Positions 11,459 through 22,711 of a stretch of DNA of 64,000 nucleotides are shown one piece after another. Under the pieces are notes generated by a model, which had not been told where the DNA came from, searched no databases, and worked only from the letters and a program-made list of their open reading frames with translations. The translations under genes and the position numbers were made by a program. Position 1 is the first letter of the stretch. Each line of letters opens with the position of its first letter. Source of the DNA: Lenzites betulinus (Eukaryota > Basidiomycota > Agaricomycetes > Polyporales > Polyporaceae); assembly GCA_022264855.1 (NCBI GenBank), contig JABYQU010000040.1, forward strand, positions 124,001-188,000, in the 5' to 3' direction.

Positions 11459-11967
11459 CTATTCCAGCCTCTTCGAAGTCCCTTCGTATCCCTCCCATTT
11501 TCCTAGGTCGTCGGTGATATCGAGCATCCGAGTATCGTAGAAGATGTGCGCAGTCGGCCTGACCTTCGCCCAATCCACGATCTTCCCGGCGGCGTCTCTG
11601 GCGAGATGCGCGCCCCAGACGCTGCGCTTGTTCAACTTTGAGTTGGCCGACGAGACGCAGGCGCCACATTTCTTGCATCGAAACCGCGTCTTCCACGGTT
11701 TGTCCGGAATCACGTACGCGTCCAGGAAATCTTCATGTGGCGATGGATGTGTCCACGAGAAGTTCGCTGCGGGGAAGTGGATGGTGTGGACGAATGGGCA
11801 GCCTGATGTGGATGGGTGAGCGGGGGGCTGTGAATGATGAATAGAGCACGGCCGGGGCGAGGCTTACCGGAGAGCCTCTGGCAATTCGTGCAGTGACAGA
11901 AGGCCCTTAGGACCGGGCTACCAGCGACGCTGTACGAGACCGCGCCGCAGAAGCAGGAGCCGTGCAT
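11459..11967 (-). CDS. GFA/CENP-V domain zinc protein
   Basis: Two exons (11967-11868, 11802-11459) give 147 residues, a normal length for the glutathione-dependent formaldehyde-activating (GFA, DUF636) family. The zinc-binding cysteines are visible: CFC near residues 5-7, CHCTNC near residues 24-29, and CKKCGAC in the second exon. The intron splits the Gly codon of LSGCPF and leaves the domain intact. Family members bind Zn through a beta-tent fold; some bind glutathione-S-hydroxymethyl adducts, but most fungal members are uncharacterised. The start MHGSCFCG sits directly before the first zinc ligand, as in many homologues. An upstream open frame exists but has no domain. Function beyond zinc binding is uncertain. 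Confidence 0.88.
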
Positions 11968-13628
11968 GTCCCTATCAGGCCGCACATCAGCGAGCGCTCG
12001 GATGCAGATGGGACCAGCACATGTATTCCGGCGGGTCCGTCTGGCTAGAGCGCAGTCCAGACGCGCTCGTTTTCTATCCTGGCCCAGAGTCATGCGCCAG
12101 TGTGAGATGAAGGGGATACTCACATGCTGTTTCCTCGAGACAGCGTCGTAGTCGTACAAGTCCGAGGTGTGAGGGTCCCGATATGGACGCATGCTTTCTT
12201 TGGAGCACGGGCTCCCGCGAGCTTCAGCCACCCGTCGACGCGATCATGTGACAAAAACGCGACGCGACACGAGTGAGCGCCTGCGAGCTTGACCGTCGCG
12301 CTCTTAATGATGGTTGGTCCAGACCGTAGAGACCCGGTCCCAAGTCAATGGAGGCTATGGGCAGCATGAGCCCGATGGGAAAGATCCGATATTTTGGGGG
12401 ATCATAGTGGAAGAACGGAGCAATCGCGCATCTACATCTTTGGTAAGTTTACGAACTTGAATGATTGACGCACAGAAACTCGCCTACGGAAATTTGTTCG
12501 TTCGATTCTCGAAGGCCAGATGCGCTTTATCTGCGTTGAAGCCTGCGGGTCCTCTCGGTGGTACGCTTCTAAGGAGATATTCAGGCCATATCGTCCGGTC
12601 ATGGACAGAGGTCTCGATGTACTTACTCTCCAGACTTAGCGCCAGGGGCCGACAACAGTTGAGCGAGAGACTCTCGAAGGACGGTGACGTTCAGTCCTTG
12701 CGTCAGGGTCTCGCTTCGTCAGGTGGTGTGGAGCATAGTCAGACATCCTACGTGAGCATCAACCACACCACATCGTGCTCACCTTCCCGTGTCGAATGCT
12801 TACTGGCTCAACAAGATGCCGTCCAGTGACCCTGCAACGTAACACGGTGCGCCGGGTTCATGCCCCGCCGAGTCAAACGAGTCACCGAAGCCGCGGACAG
12901 CCGGTTACGCGTAGGCCAGGGACGTCGGGTATACGAGCAATATACGAATTGCCTTTGACACGGTTCTTGCACGGAAATGTCGAAAGTCTGAGACCAAAGT
13001 TAGCATACGTGATGGATGCAAGAAGCGCGTCGCCGTATTCATACCTTGTTAAAGGCCAGCCGCTAGCCTTCATTGGCACTCTGCGAAAGGGTGCTGTTGT
13101 ATAACTCTGAGACCTGCAAAGCTGCACGACTGCATCCGCCGTGTCGCAGCCAAGACTGCGGGCGTTCAGTAAACCGCAAGAAGGCCAGAAAACGGAACGC
13201 ACCTTAGCGACGTGATCGAGGCTGTCAACTACAGCGCAACCGACGGCACACGAACCCCGACGGAGTCCAGCCCAAATTACGCGGGGACGTTTAATATTCG
13301 CGCCCATTCAGTCCGCGCAAGCGACAGCGGGCGCCCGAAGGCAGACTGGCGGGACGGCGCGGAGGCATCCTCCAAGCATTCGACCATCGCCTGGCGATCG
13401 GGCCACGAGGTTCGCCAAGCACCCGACGCGAAAGCCCCGCCGCCTTGCAGCCGTGCTGGTGGCCCTTCATGCAGGGCTTGCCAGCAGCGCGGAAGTGAAG
13501 GGTGCAGGAATCGTGATCCCCAGAGGGCGCGGGCCGCGACGCGTCACGGCGGAGGTGCGCTGGCTACTGCTCGCCGGGGGCGCCAGGCATCCGGAAGACC
13601 ACTGGCGAGAAGGTGGCTTGCGCGAGGA
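11968..13628. other. Intergenic region, no gene seen
   Basis: About 1.7 kb with only unsupported open frames. The last part is the GC-rich upstream region of hydrophobin 5. Confidence 0.55.
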
Positions 13629-13634
13629 TATAAA
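13629..13634 (+). promoter_or_regulatory. TATA box of hydrophobin 5
   Basis: TATAAA 119 nt before the ATG, followed by a C/T/A-rich leader. Confidence 0.65.
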
Positions 13635-13747
13635 CCCCCCAACGGAGGGCAGAGGCTCCCCAGTCCGGACAACGACAGTTGCTCAGCTACCACACGCAGC
13701 CCAACATCCTTAACTCCTCTCCTCACCCAACCCACCAGTTTTCCACG

Positions 13748-14162
13748 ATGTTCGCTCGTGCCGCTGTTGCTGCTGTCATTGCTCTCCCACTCCTTGCGGC
13801 CGCCCAGGACTGCAACACCGGTTCCATCCAGTGCTGCAACAGCGTTGAGAAGGTCGGTTCCTCCTGCGATGCATTTGCGGCAGATGCTTACATTTCAACT
13901 CGTCCAGGCCGACTCCGCTGGCGCGGCCGCCGTCCTGGGCCTCCTCGGGATCGTCCTGGAAGATGTTACCGCCGCCGTCGGCTTCGGCTGCTCACCCCTC
14001 TCCGTTGTCGGTCTTGGCCAGTCTTCGTGCTCCGCAAGCCCTGTCTGCTGCCAAAACAACGATGTCGTGAGTACAAAGAGGGTACCTGCCTCATACTACA
14101 TTACTAACCAACATGTAAAGGGTGGTCTCATCTCCATCGGCTGCGTCCCCATCGAGCTCTAG
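13748..14162 (+). CDS. Class I hydrophobin (5)
   Basis: Three exons (13748-13852, 13908-14066, 14121-14162) give 101 residues, the shortest copy. The signal peptide MFARAAVAAVIALPLLAAA runs straight into QDC, so almost no linker precedes cysteine 1. The core is C-x6-CC-x32-C-x12-C-x5-CC-x12-C with the end [13 protein letters not shown]. The x12 third gap and the CNTGSIQCCNS start group it with hydrophobin 2. The introns are phase 0 at the shared sites. Confidence 0.95.
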
Positions 14163-14572
14163 GCTGCCACGGAGGCCGTATCGCTTCTAGAGTAATGGTC
14201 ATGGGTTGTTAGCGTACAGCTTGGATAATGGTTTGAGTGAATACACTAGTGTTCGGCTCCACGCACTTCGTTTGAACATCACCGGCGGAATGGTAGGATG
14301 ACCAGGTGGGTTCGGTCAGCGCGCATTGCGTATTACACTCACTCGTCTGTGCTGGAGGCTCATTGAAGTGACTTGTGGAATCTGCTACACCAGGATAAAT
14401 GCAGTCAGGGGGGCACCGCGGGGCACTGCGTGGAATGTGATTACAACATGCACTGTGCACACGAATTTTTCACTAGTTTGCTGTCGCCCTAGAGGTTGCC
14501 CACTCCGCGAGTGAGAGGAGGTACAGTGAATATGCATTTCCACATGCAAAACCACTATACATGCAAGTACAC
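14163..14572. other. Convergent 3' flanks
   Basis: About 400 nt between the 3' ends of hydrophobin 5 and the GH12 gene. No gene or clear terminator is recognised. Confidence 0.5.
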
Positions 14573-15532
14573 CTAGTTGATGACCAAGCTGTATGCAGAT
14601 CTACACATATAATGTCAGCCATTGAGTAGCAGCCCACATCCACTAGTGGAGACTTACGTCGTCAACGTCGCAGACCCCGAAGTGGGCTCCGTTCCCGCCT
14701 GAGCAGTGACTAAGAACTGCGATGCGCTCAACCCCTGGTGCTGCGTCAAGTACTACAAAACGCGCACGCCACCCCATCAGCATCCACGTCCCCTCGTAGC
14801 ACAAACTAAGACCCGCGCTCGCCGTAAAGAAGTCCTTCACGTCCCCGCTGAAGCTCGTGATTGTCCCGCTGGTCGGGAGGAACGAGAACACCGCGTTTGC
14901 GCCGTTCGAGCCGCTGTACAGGTTCCAAGTGTGGCCCGCAAGGCTCACGCCGGACGCGACGGGCACGGGCTGCCCATCCGAGCCGTATTGCGAGGAGATG
15001 GGGCCCGCGTTGAAGTTCGCGAGCCAGATCATGATCTCGTTCGCGCCCGAGCCGCCCGCGGTGGCGGACGTGAACAGGTCGTACGCGACGTCCGCGACGA
15101 TCGTCCCGGAAGTAGACTGGGACCACGTCCACGTTGTCTGCAAGGGCGCGTCAGTGCATCGGCGCATGCGATTAGCGGGAAGGGGAGACTTACGGGCATG
15201 CTCTGGATAGCACTGAGCTGCTTGTTGATGCCCTGGTTGAGCTGGATGTTCGAGAAGCTCTTCACACCCGAACCGCCCGTCCACTGCCAGGTCGTCTTCC
15301 ACGCGATCGTGTTATCATTAAGGCTGACGAGGTTCGAGCACTGCGAGCCGGAAGTCGCACCGTCCTTGCCCCACTGGTCGAGGAAGAGCTCGTACTGGCC
15401 CGCGGTCACGGTGTCCCACTGACCGCAGTGCGAGGAGGTGTCGATGGTCGCGCGCTCTGCAAGTTCAGCGGGTGCAGCGGAGACCAGGAGGGGGAGGGCG
15501 AGGAAAAGGAACGCGGAGAATTTTGCGAACAT
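14573..15532 (-). CDS. Glycoside hydrolase family 12 endoglucanase
   Basis: Secreted endo-acting beta-glucanase (cellulose or xyloglucan). Four exons (15532-15194, 15137-14823, 14752-14658, 14600-14573) give 258 residues, normal for GH12. A signal peptide (ends LLVSA) is followed by CGQWDTVTAGQYELFLDQWG near the mature start. The nucleophile motif is ANEIMIWLA, and the acid/base glutamate lies in AGTEPTSG near the C-terminus. The C-terminus TTSAYSLVIN is recovered only by adding a 28-nt last exon. Intron 2 fits as GC-AG (GCGAGC...TGTAG): it joins KDFFT to YLTQHQGLS, while GT donors nearby break the frame. No carbohydrate-binding module is present. The gene is next to the hydrophobin block but without evidence of co-regulation. 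Confidence 0.92.
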
Positions 15533-16363
15533 GGCGTTTGGAGTTGGGTGAGCTTGGACCTCTGGAGTAGGTGCCCAAGGACAGAGAATGGTCCGTCCGC
15601 TCGTTATATGCGGAACTGCCAGACTCGTGTCCAGAGCGAGAAGCACGCGCCTGCACTGAACGGTGTCATGAGCAACAGAATCACCACGGAGAGAAGAGCG
15701 TCGGATAAACGTACGCGTTTACTTCGCATACGCCTACACAGGTCGCGGCCACGGTCTATGAGCATGACGTAGCCCGGGATCACACACCAGACACTAAGCC
15801 GACGACCCGGTGGTACACAGAGAGACATTTGTGCCCAAAATCGCAATCCCGATCAGCGCACATGAGAACATAAGGAGGCATAGCACGCGCGGGGCCGACG
15901 AGAAGAGGCCACATCAGGTGGAGATGGCGACCGCGTCCAAGGGCGTTGTGTCTGCTGGCTGGGCGTCCATGTGCTGTGGGGTGCTACGCCGGAAGATCTT
16001 AGAGACTCTCTGAGCGAGTCCATTGACATCCGTACGAGTCGTGGTGGTCATGCCCGCTTGTGAAGTCTGTGAGGAGCGGCCCGACCGGGACGGTATCTCC
16101 TATTTCCCGAGTGCACCTCTCCTCCAGTGTCGTCAGCAGATAAACCTGCAGAATATGCATCTAAGTGTCTCGGAGATGCAATCGAAAAGAACCTGTGAGT
16201 CCGGGTCGCTAGAGAATGGCTCGTTCGTAAACTGTAAAGTTATCAGTACATCTTGCATAATCGCGTAGTTCGTACACCTTTTCCGATACTCCCGTCCTTT
16301 CTATATCCTGTCATCCCGGCGGCATCCGTCGTATGCTGTATTGCGCAGCGCAGCGCCCGCCGC
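15533..16363. other. Intergenic region, no gene seen
   Basis: About 830 nt holding the upstream region of the GH12 gene and the 3' flank of the HyuB-like gene. No supported feature. Confidence 0.55.
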
Positions 16364-18668
16364 TCAGAACCCTGCCTGTGCGGCCTCCCTCTCCGCTAAA
16401 CTGCCTCTCGGGGCCCACGCCTTCACATGCTCGTGTTCCCAATGCGCGTGCGTCCCGTCGTCCTCGTCTGGGGGTGCACCCCATGCGCCCGCGCCAGGCG
16501 TTTCGATCAGCAAGCGGTCGCCCTTGCCCATGAACACCGTCGCCTTGCCGCCGATGTTGATCTTGCGCGGCGTGGGGGGTACACTGCCGTCCGAGTCAGA
16601 ACTGGAGTCCGAGTCGGGAAGGTCGCCGTCGCCCTCGCGCGGCTGCTTGATCCAGGTGTTGCGCCCGAACGCGCCGGGCTCGCCGCCCTCCTGTCCGTAC
16701 GGCTGTCTTGTGCGCCGCTAAGATGCAGCATATACTCAGCATCGCGTCCACGGGGCACGGGTTAATAGAGAGGAGGACATACCTCGGAGAGGATGGAGAC
16801 TTGGAGCGGCTCGGTAAACTCAAGTTCGCGCACGACGCCGTCGCCGCCGCGCCACTGGCCGCGCCCGCCCGAACCCTCGCGGATCCCGAACTGGTGCACG
16901 AGCACCGGGTAGCGGCGCTCGAGGATCTCGACGTCGCCAATACGCGTGTTCGTGATGTGCGTGTGCACGCCGGAGGTGCCGTGCCAGCCTGGCCCTGCGC
17001 CGGATCCGCCTGCGATAGTCTGTGGGAGGAACAAGTGTGGGTCAAAAGGGTGGGTTCGAGACGACGGAAAATACCTCGTAGTAACCCCATCCGGTGATGT
17101 TCTTACCGTCCTTGTCCTTGCCGCCGGCACCGAATGTAAGGTTGCTACAGGGGATATCAACAAATGGAGCGGGGGAAGCGGAGGACGTAGTGCGCACTTG
17201 GTACATCCCTGACTGGCAGCACACGCGTGGAACGCCTTGAGCACTACATCAACGATGCGCTGGGACGTGAGCACATTCCCGCCGCATACAGCAGCGGTTT
17301 TCGACGGCGAGAGCAGCGAGCCTTGGGGGATCTTGACTGTAGTGGATGTAAGCGTGTTGGACTGGTAGCCCAAAGCTTGGAGCGCACCGGTGATAGGTAC
17401 GAGACAGCCAGCGTTCAGCGGGATATCCATGTCGAGCATCGCGCGCATACAGTAGATGACGGCCGAGTGCACGACCGAGATGGGTGCGTTCAGATTACCC
17501 CTGATCTCGCATCCTGTACCCTCGAAGTCGAGCACTGCAGACCCCTCCTTCTCGTTGATGTCCACCTTTAGTTGTACCTGCGCGTGGATCCATGTGAGTA
17601 TGTCATAGCTTGAGCTGGTGCTCTGTGATATGGCTTACAGGTGACCCGTCATCGAGGTAGTCGACGGCTTCAAGGACATTCGTGCCCGCGCGTTTAGCAA
17701 CGTCGCGGAGCAGATTGCGCACCGAGGACTCAGCGTTTGCGCGAATGTGGTACATGTATTCTTGCACAGTCTCCAGGCCGTAGTCATCCACAACTATGCA
17801 CATCTGGTCAGTACGAGTCAATCTTGGAAGTAGAAAGCCCTACTTTGTTGGATGAGTTGAATGCCTTTGTGGTTCGCGGCGACTTGCTGGATATCCATTG
17901 AGCCTCACAGCTCGGCTTGAGATGGAAGACGGAGCTCACCGCCTTGAGATCACTCTCTACATCCCTCAAGTTCCTACATCCGGAACTACCGGGGTACTGC
18001 GCAGGCTTGGTGACCATGTAATCCACAAGCCCGTCATGGTCGAACATGCCCTCTGTGACGAGTTTGAAACTATGAATATTCGCGCCTTCTTCGAAGATCG
18101 TCGTGGAGGTCGGCGGCATCGACCCCGGCAAGATTCCACCAATGTCCGCGTGGTGCCCGCGCGATGCGGTGAAGAAGATGATCTTCTCCGCCTTGGAGTC
18201 GAACACGGGGGAGATGATAGTTATGTCGGGTAAGTGTCTGGTCCGCACGATAGGCTTAGCAGGGTATGGCATGCAGTGCGACCAGAGGGACGTACGAGCC
18301 GCCTGCGTGAGGAGAGTTGGTCATCAAGACATCACCAGGCTTGAGAGTCTTTCCATGCAGTTGCATCTGGTACTTGACTGCACTGCATACACATCGAGAC
18401 TAATCAGCTATGTTCCCCTCCTTTCCCCCGCCCGTATAACTCACAAGCTCATGGATCCCAGGTGGATCGGAATGAACGGCGCGTTTGCGACCAGGTCGCC
18501 ATCCGGGGCGAAGAGTGCGCACGAGAAGTCGAGCCGCTCTTTAATGTTTGTGCTGATGGCGGTTTGCTGGAGGGACCGGCCCATCGCCTCCGCGACGCTC
18601 ATGAAGCGGTTCGCGAAGAGCGTGAGGAGGATTGGATCCGGCGCATTGTACTTTGGCAGGTCTGACAT
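16364..18668 (-). CDS. Hydantoinase B / 5-oxoprolinase C-terminal-half protein
   Basis: The first exon starts [18 protein letters not shown] and continues [17 protein letters not shown] and [15 protein letters not shown], the entry motif of the HyuB domain. Later exons carry [66 protein letters not shown], and near the end [15 protein letters not shown] and [16 protein letters not shown]. About nine exons with small introns splice cleanly to roughly 600 residues. Fungal 5-oxoprolinases are usually about 1,300 residues with a HyuA ATPase half in front. Here no HyuA sequence exists: only 410 nt separate this ATG from the divergent UBR7-like ATG. The preceding in-frame open codons use TTG, so 18668 is the first ATG. 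It may act with a HyuA protein made elsewhere, or be a shortened copy. An acidic Ser/Asp insert ([11 protein letters not shown]) sits near the C-terminus. Confidence 0.87.
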
Positions 18669-19078
18669 GGTGTCCAGAGTGTCTCTATGGTGAGTTAAGG
18701 GAGACAAATGCCAGCTAGCTCGCCTCGGGACACACGCAATCGTGAGGGTAGCGCGTACTGAGCAGCTGCTATCGCGTGAGATGGGCGTTCCGGTGCAGTG
18801 TGCCGTTCCGCTACAGCGTTCTCCCGTGCTGCTTGCGCCTTATCCGACGCAAATGAAACGCCCTGCTTTGAGGAATTTATGGCTTGATGTGTGAGTGTAC
18901 GAGGAGTCAGGACACGGAACAACGAGCTCGTCGAGGACGGCGGCGAAGTGCGAAAGGCTTCAGGGAGGTCACATGATGGTCCAGGAGAGAGACGCGTCAC
19001 GCGTCGATCCATCTCAGTCCATTGCTTCTCCGGGGTTCTCCCCTTCCGCCTCCTTAGGCCTCGAAATTGTTGACAACG
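18669..19078. promoter_or_regulatory. Divergent promoter region (HyuB-like / UBR7-like)
   Basis: A 410-nt gap between two start codons in opposite orientation, so both promoters must lie here or overlap the 5' leaders. No TATA box is obvious. Confidence 0.5.
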
Positions 19079-20647
19079 ATGGCCGACTCTGCAAGTACGT
19101 TGACGGCCGTGCTGGAGTCTCAGACCACGCTTCTCCAAGAGGCCGCTCTCGCACTCCCACACCAGTTCTCGCAGTGCACATACTCGCTCGGACACATCCG
19201 CCAGGCCGTCTACCTCTGTCTCACTTGCACCCGCGCGTCGCCCTCCTCTTCGCCGCGCGGAATCTGTTCTGCCTGTTCTATCGCATGTCATACAGACCAT
19301 GAGCAACTCGAACTCTTCCCAAAGCGCAATTTCCGCTGCGACTGCCCCACGCGCTCGCTTGCGCATGCATGCACCCTGCACACCGTGCTCGAGGAACCGA
19401 ACGACGGCACGAACGTGTATGGTAGGAACTTCCATGGTACCTTCTGCCGCTGCGGACGGCCGTACGACGCGCAGAATGAGCGGGAGACGATGATCCAGTG
19501 TCTTGCCTGTGAGGTGCGCCCGCCCGTTTCCCGTGATATCCACGCTCACCTACTGCCTCTGCAGGACTGGTTCCATGAATCGTGTCTGAACCTGCGCGAG
19601 CGCCCGTCGTCGAGGGAGCCTACGCCTACGCCTGCCTTAGACCCCGCTGCGGAGCCCGAGGCGGACGACGGCGCGTCGGACGCGTCGTCTTCCGGGCTAC
19701 CCCCTCCGCTCATTTGTGCGGACGACTACGACGCGCTAGTATGCGGCCGCTGTGTGCGCCGCATTGATGCCCTCCGACGTGTGGCGGGGACGCCTGGCGC
19801 CCTCATGGTCGTGCGTTCCTCCGAGGACGAGCCATGGCAAATCATTGGTAAGGATGAGCCGAAAGAAGTAACCCATGTCGATATTGAGGGCAAGGAGGAC
19901 AAGGGCGCCGGTACCTCGAGCGCACCCGCAACGGGAGAGAAACGCGAGAGGTCCCCTGTCAAGGAAGAGGGACCCCAAGCCAAGAAGGCGCGAGTCTCTC
20001 TAGAGCCTTCCACGTCTTCGCCATGCCTGGCACCTACCCAGGATCCCCAAGTTTCAACCTTGTTGGCTGGCCTGCTAAAGGACGGCGCTGCCTCAGAGGA
20101 AGCACCTGAAGTGGGGTACGGCGGTCTTGCGGCCTTGTCGGGGGCTGGCGATGTTTTCCTTACAGAAGGTTGGAGAGACCGCTGGTGCCGTTGTAAAAAT
20201 GTGAGTGCTATCCCGAGGTCTGGTGTTGCGACAGCACTGACATCGCGTAGTGTCTTCCATCGCTGCAGTCCAACCCGTTCCTCTTGGAAGAGGAAGAAAC
20301 GTATGAGCCTCCCGAAGACCCCGACTCGAGTGAGTTTATCGTAACTGGCGTTCGCATTATTGTTGAGACGGATATGTCGCAGCTCTGTCACTGGAGGAGC
20401 TTGGCATGCGCGCGCTGCAACGGCTTCCCCGCGAGAAAGCGATAGACGGCATCAGGGCTTTCAATGCCATGCGGTAAGGGTCCTTGCCATAGCGCGTGCA
20501 TGTGTTCACACACTGACGATATCGCGCAGGGACGACCTCATGCAGCACCTGCGCCCGTTTGCGGAGAATGGCGAAGAGGTCAAGGAGGCGGACATCCGGG
20601 CGTTCTTCGATGCGCGGATCCGGCAGCTCCAGTCGCAGCGGCGGTGA
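19079..20647 (+). CDS. UBR7/Mlo2-like protein: UBR box plus PHD finger
   Basis: Putative E3 ubiquitin ligase or chromatin reader of the UBR7 (human) / mlo2 (fission yeast) family, likely nuclear. Five exons (19079-19513, 19565-20200, 20251-20329, 20383-20473, 20530-20647) give 452 residues. The UBR-type zinc region includes CTYSLGHIRQAVYLCLTC, ICSACSIACHTDH and FRCDCPTRS (residues about 30-105). A PHD-like finger follows with FCRCGRPYD, MIQCLACEDWFHESCL and VCGRC. An acidic/basic linker contains KREREPVK-like sequence and a PQAKKARV nuclear-signal-like stretch. The C-terminal conserved part has WCRCKNCL and LSLEELGMRALQRLPREKA. The start is the first ATG (MADSASTL); upstream in-frame codons lack ATG. 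It shares its 410-nt promoter with the HyuB-like gene. Confidence 0.9.
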
Positions 20648-21148
20648 CTCTAGGCTCGCGCAAGCCCTTCGGATCGTTTGTACTCTTCCCGGATCGTGGT
20701 GTACTTTATAAGGCTATTGGAACGCGCTTCTTTCGACCCATCCTGCTGCAATGCGCAAAAGCGGATCCTGGCTGCGAACGAATGTGGAGGTCCGTGTGCT
20801 GGGAGTGTCTATTTACGACCGCACGAGTGCTCGTACGACACGCCGCTCGGGCCGACCATTCAAACTCCCTGCGAGGCCGTGTCGCTGCGAGGGGGAAGCC
20901 GTTCTGCGCTCTCGACTGTCGCCGTGCACACGAATCCCCGGATGCTGCCGCATTGCGCGCGGTGAGGAGGCCCGAGCGCGCGAAAGTGGCGAGACACGCG
21001 GATGTCACGGGACACGGCAGGCACGTGACTGGAGTTGTTGATCGTGAATAGGTGCAGGGTTCAGTTGCAGCCACGGCCAGTCGCATCTTGTCCCCCGACT
21101 CCTACCATCCCCTCCCTATCCCGCCAAACATCCTGCTCATCGTCCAAG
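20648..21148. other. Intergenic region, no gene seen
   Basis: About 500 nt between two plus-strand genes; the right part is a C-rich leader of the next gene. Confidence 0.5.
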
Positions 21149-21858
21149 ATGCCCCGAAAGGCTGCACAACCCGCAGATGCTGGCGAGCCCCGTCGCTCCG
21201 CCCGCATTAAGGATATCCCCAAGGCTGAGCCCGCCCCCAAGAAGGCCCCCGCGAAGCCGCGCTCCACCAAGAAGGTAAAGGAGCCCGCCGCGGAGGGCGA
21301 AGAGAAACCTAAGTCGACTAAGGGCCGCAAGCGTACCGCGGCCGACAAGGATGCGGATGGCGACGCGCCCGCCGCCAACGGCGACGAGCCCCCCGCAAAG
21401 AAGGTGCGAGCATACACCCTCCTCGTGGAGCCGCATGTTGAACCCACATCCGCGTAGGCAAAGCCCGCATCCAAGGCTGCCGCTAAGCCGGCAAGCAAGG
21501 CTGCTGGTACCACGTCTAAGCCGGCATCCAAGGTGTCGCGCGCGGGCTCCGCGAAGCCCGCGTCCCGCGCCGCGAGCGCAAAGCCTGCGTCGCGTGCGTC
21601 CGCGAAGCCCCCATCATCGGCGGCCAAGAAGCCTGCCTCGCGTGCCGGCTCTAAGAAGCCCGCGTCCAAGGTTGGTTGGCCTGCGATCTTTCCGGACGTC
21701 CATGAGGTGCTTATCGTCGTTTTCTCCAGGTTGGCGCTGCCGAGAAGGAGAATGACGCCGCCCCCGCGCCCGAGACCATCGCTGAGGAACCCGAGGCTGA
21801 GGAGGCCGCTGAGGCTGCCTCTAACGAGCAAGGGGATGACAAGGATGCCGAGGCATGA
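21149..21858 (+). CDS. Ala/Lys/Ser-rich nuclear protein (histone H1 tail-like)
   Basis: Three exons (21149-21403, 21458-21670, 21730-21858) give 198 residues. The N-terminus has EPRRSARIKDIPK, an AT-hook/HMGN-like basic patch. The middle is made of degenerate Lys-Pro-Ala-Ser repeats (AKPASKAA, SKPASKVS, KKPASRAGS), much like the C-terminal tail of linker histones. The end is acidic (EEPEAEEAAEAAS). No globular winged-helix domain is present, so it is not a full histone H1. It probably binds chromatin by charge; this is inference from composition. The splice sites are canonical and keep the composition continuous, which supports a real gene. Confidence 0.7.
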
Positions 21859-22711
21859 TAGTGGAGGTTAGTCATTCTCATCAGTTTTCGTCGCGCGCTC
21901 GCTCATGACGTGGCCGGACTCCCCCAGATGCGAATAAGAGCCTATGGGCAGTATGTACCCCCTCCAAACACGTCCTCTCTCCTGCTGTCGTCCTCTCGCT
22001 TTTTATCTCTTCTATTTAACCCACTCCGCCCGCCCGGAACCCATCTCCCGCCACCTCAGATTCCCCTCGATTCCCTCCTCTCCTCCCTCTACTTGGAGTT
22101 CCGCGGACTTTTCTCGCTCGCGCGCCCCTCGTGCTGTCAGGCTCAGCCGGCGCGTTTGCCGTCTGTAAATACTCCTTCCTCTTAGCGTACCCTTGTATCC
22201 CTCCTCTTCCTGGCTCGGTTCCTATTCGCCCTGTCGTCTGTGCGTCGTCCTGTCGTCGAATGCTGCCGTCTGTCTCAGCTGCTCTCGTTCGACTCGTCTG
22301 TATGTACTGGCGCTGTTAGATTACTAGTGTTGTTTTGCTTCCGTGTGTACGAATGAATGAACTTCGGTCGCAGAAAATTTTCGCTTGAGCGGGCAGTGGC
22401 AACTACCAGCCAGGTCCAGCCTTGATGAGAAATGATGATACGGGCGGGATGCCTTGACGAGGCGACATCGTGTGGGCTATACTTGTGGACCGTAAGCCGT
22501 CTTATGCTATGCAGTGTTCACTCCCATGTTGCAGATACGAGATTTTCATGAATATCATTACGTCTAAAAAACAACGTGCGGGTCCGTGATAGGTCACAAG
22601 TACAACATGCGATTGCGGGTCAGCTAGGGATATGGAAGCGATATATGCTACGACAGCAGGGGAGAGCAGACGATAAGGGAAGGCGAAGCCGGTGTGGACG
22701 TTGACATACGT
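21859..22711. other. Convergent 3' flanks, pyrimidine-rich
   Basis: About 850 nt, strongly C/T-rich at 21960-22320 on the plus strand (3' flank of the Ala/Lys-rich gene). No gene is recognised. Confidence 0.5.

Noticed and set aside
18695..19549. 284-codon minus-strand frame upstream of the HyuB-like gene, considered as missing HyuA half
   Set aside because: It has none of the HyuA ATPase motifs and is mostly antisense to the UBR7-like exon 1.
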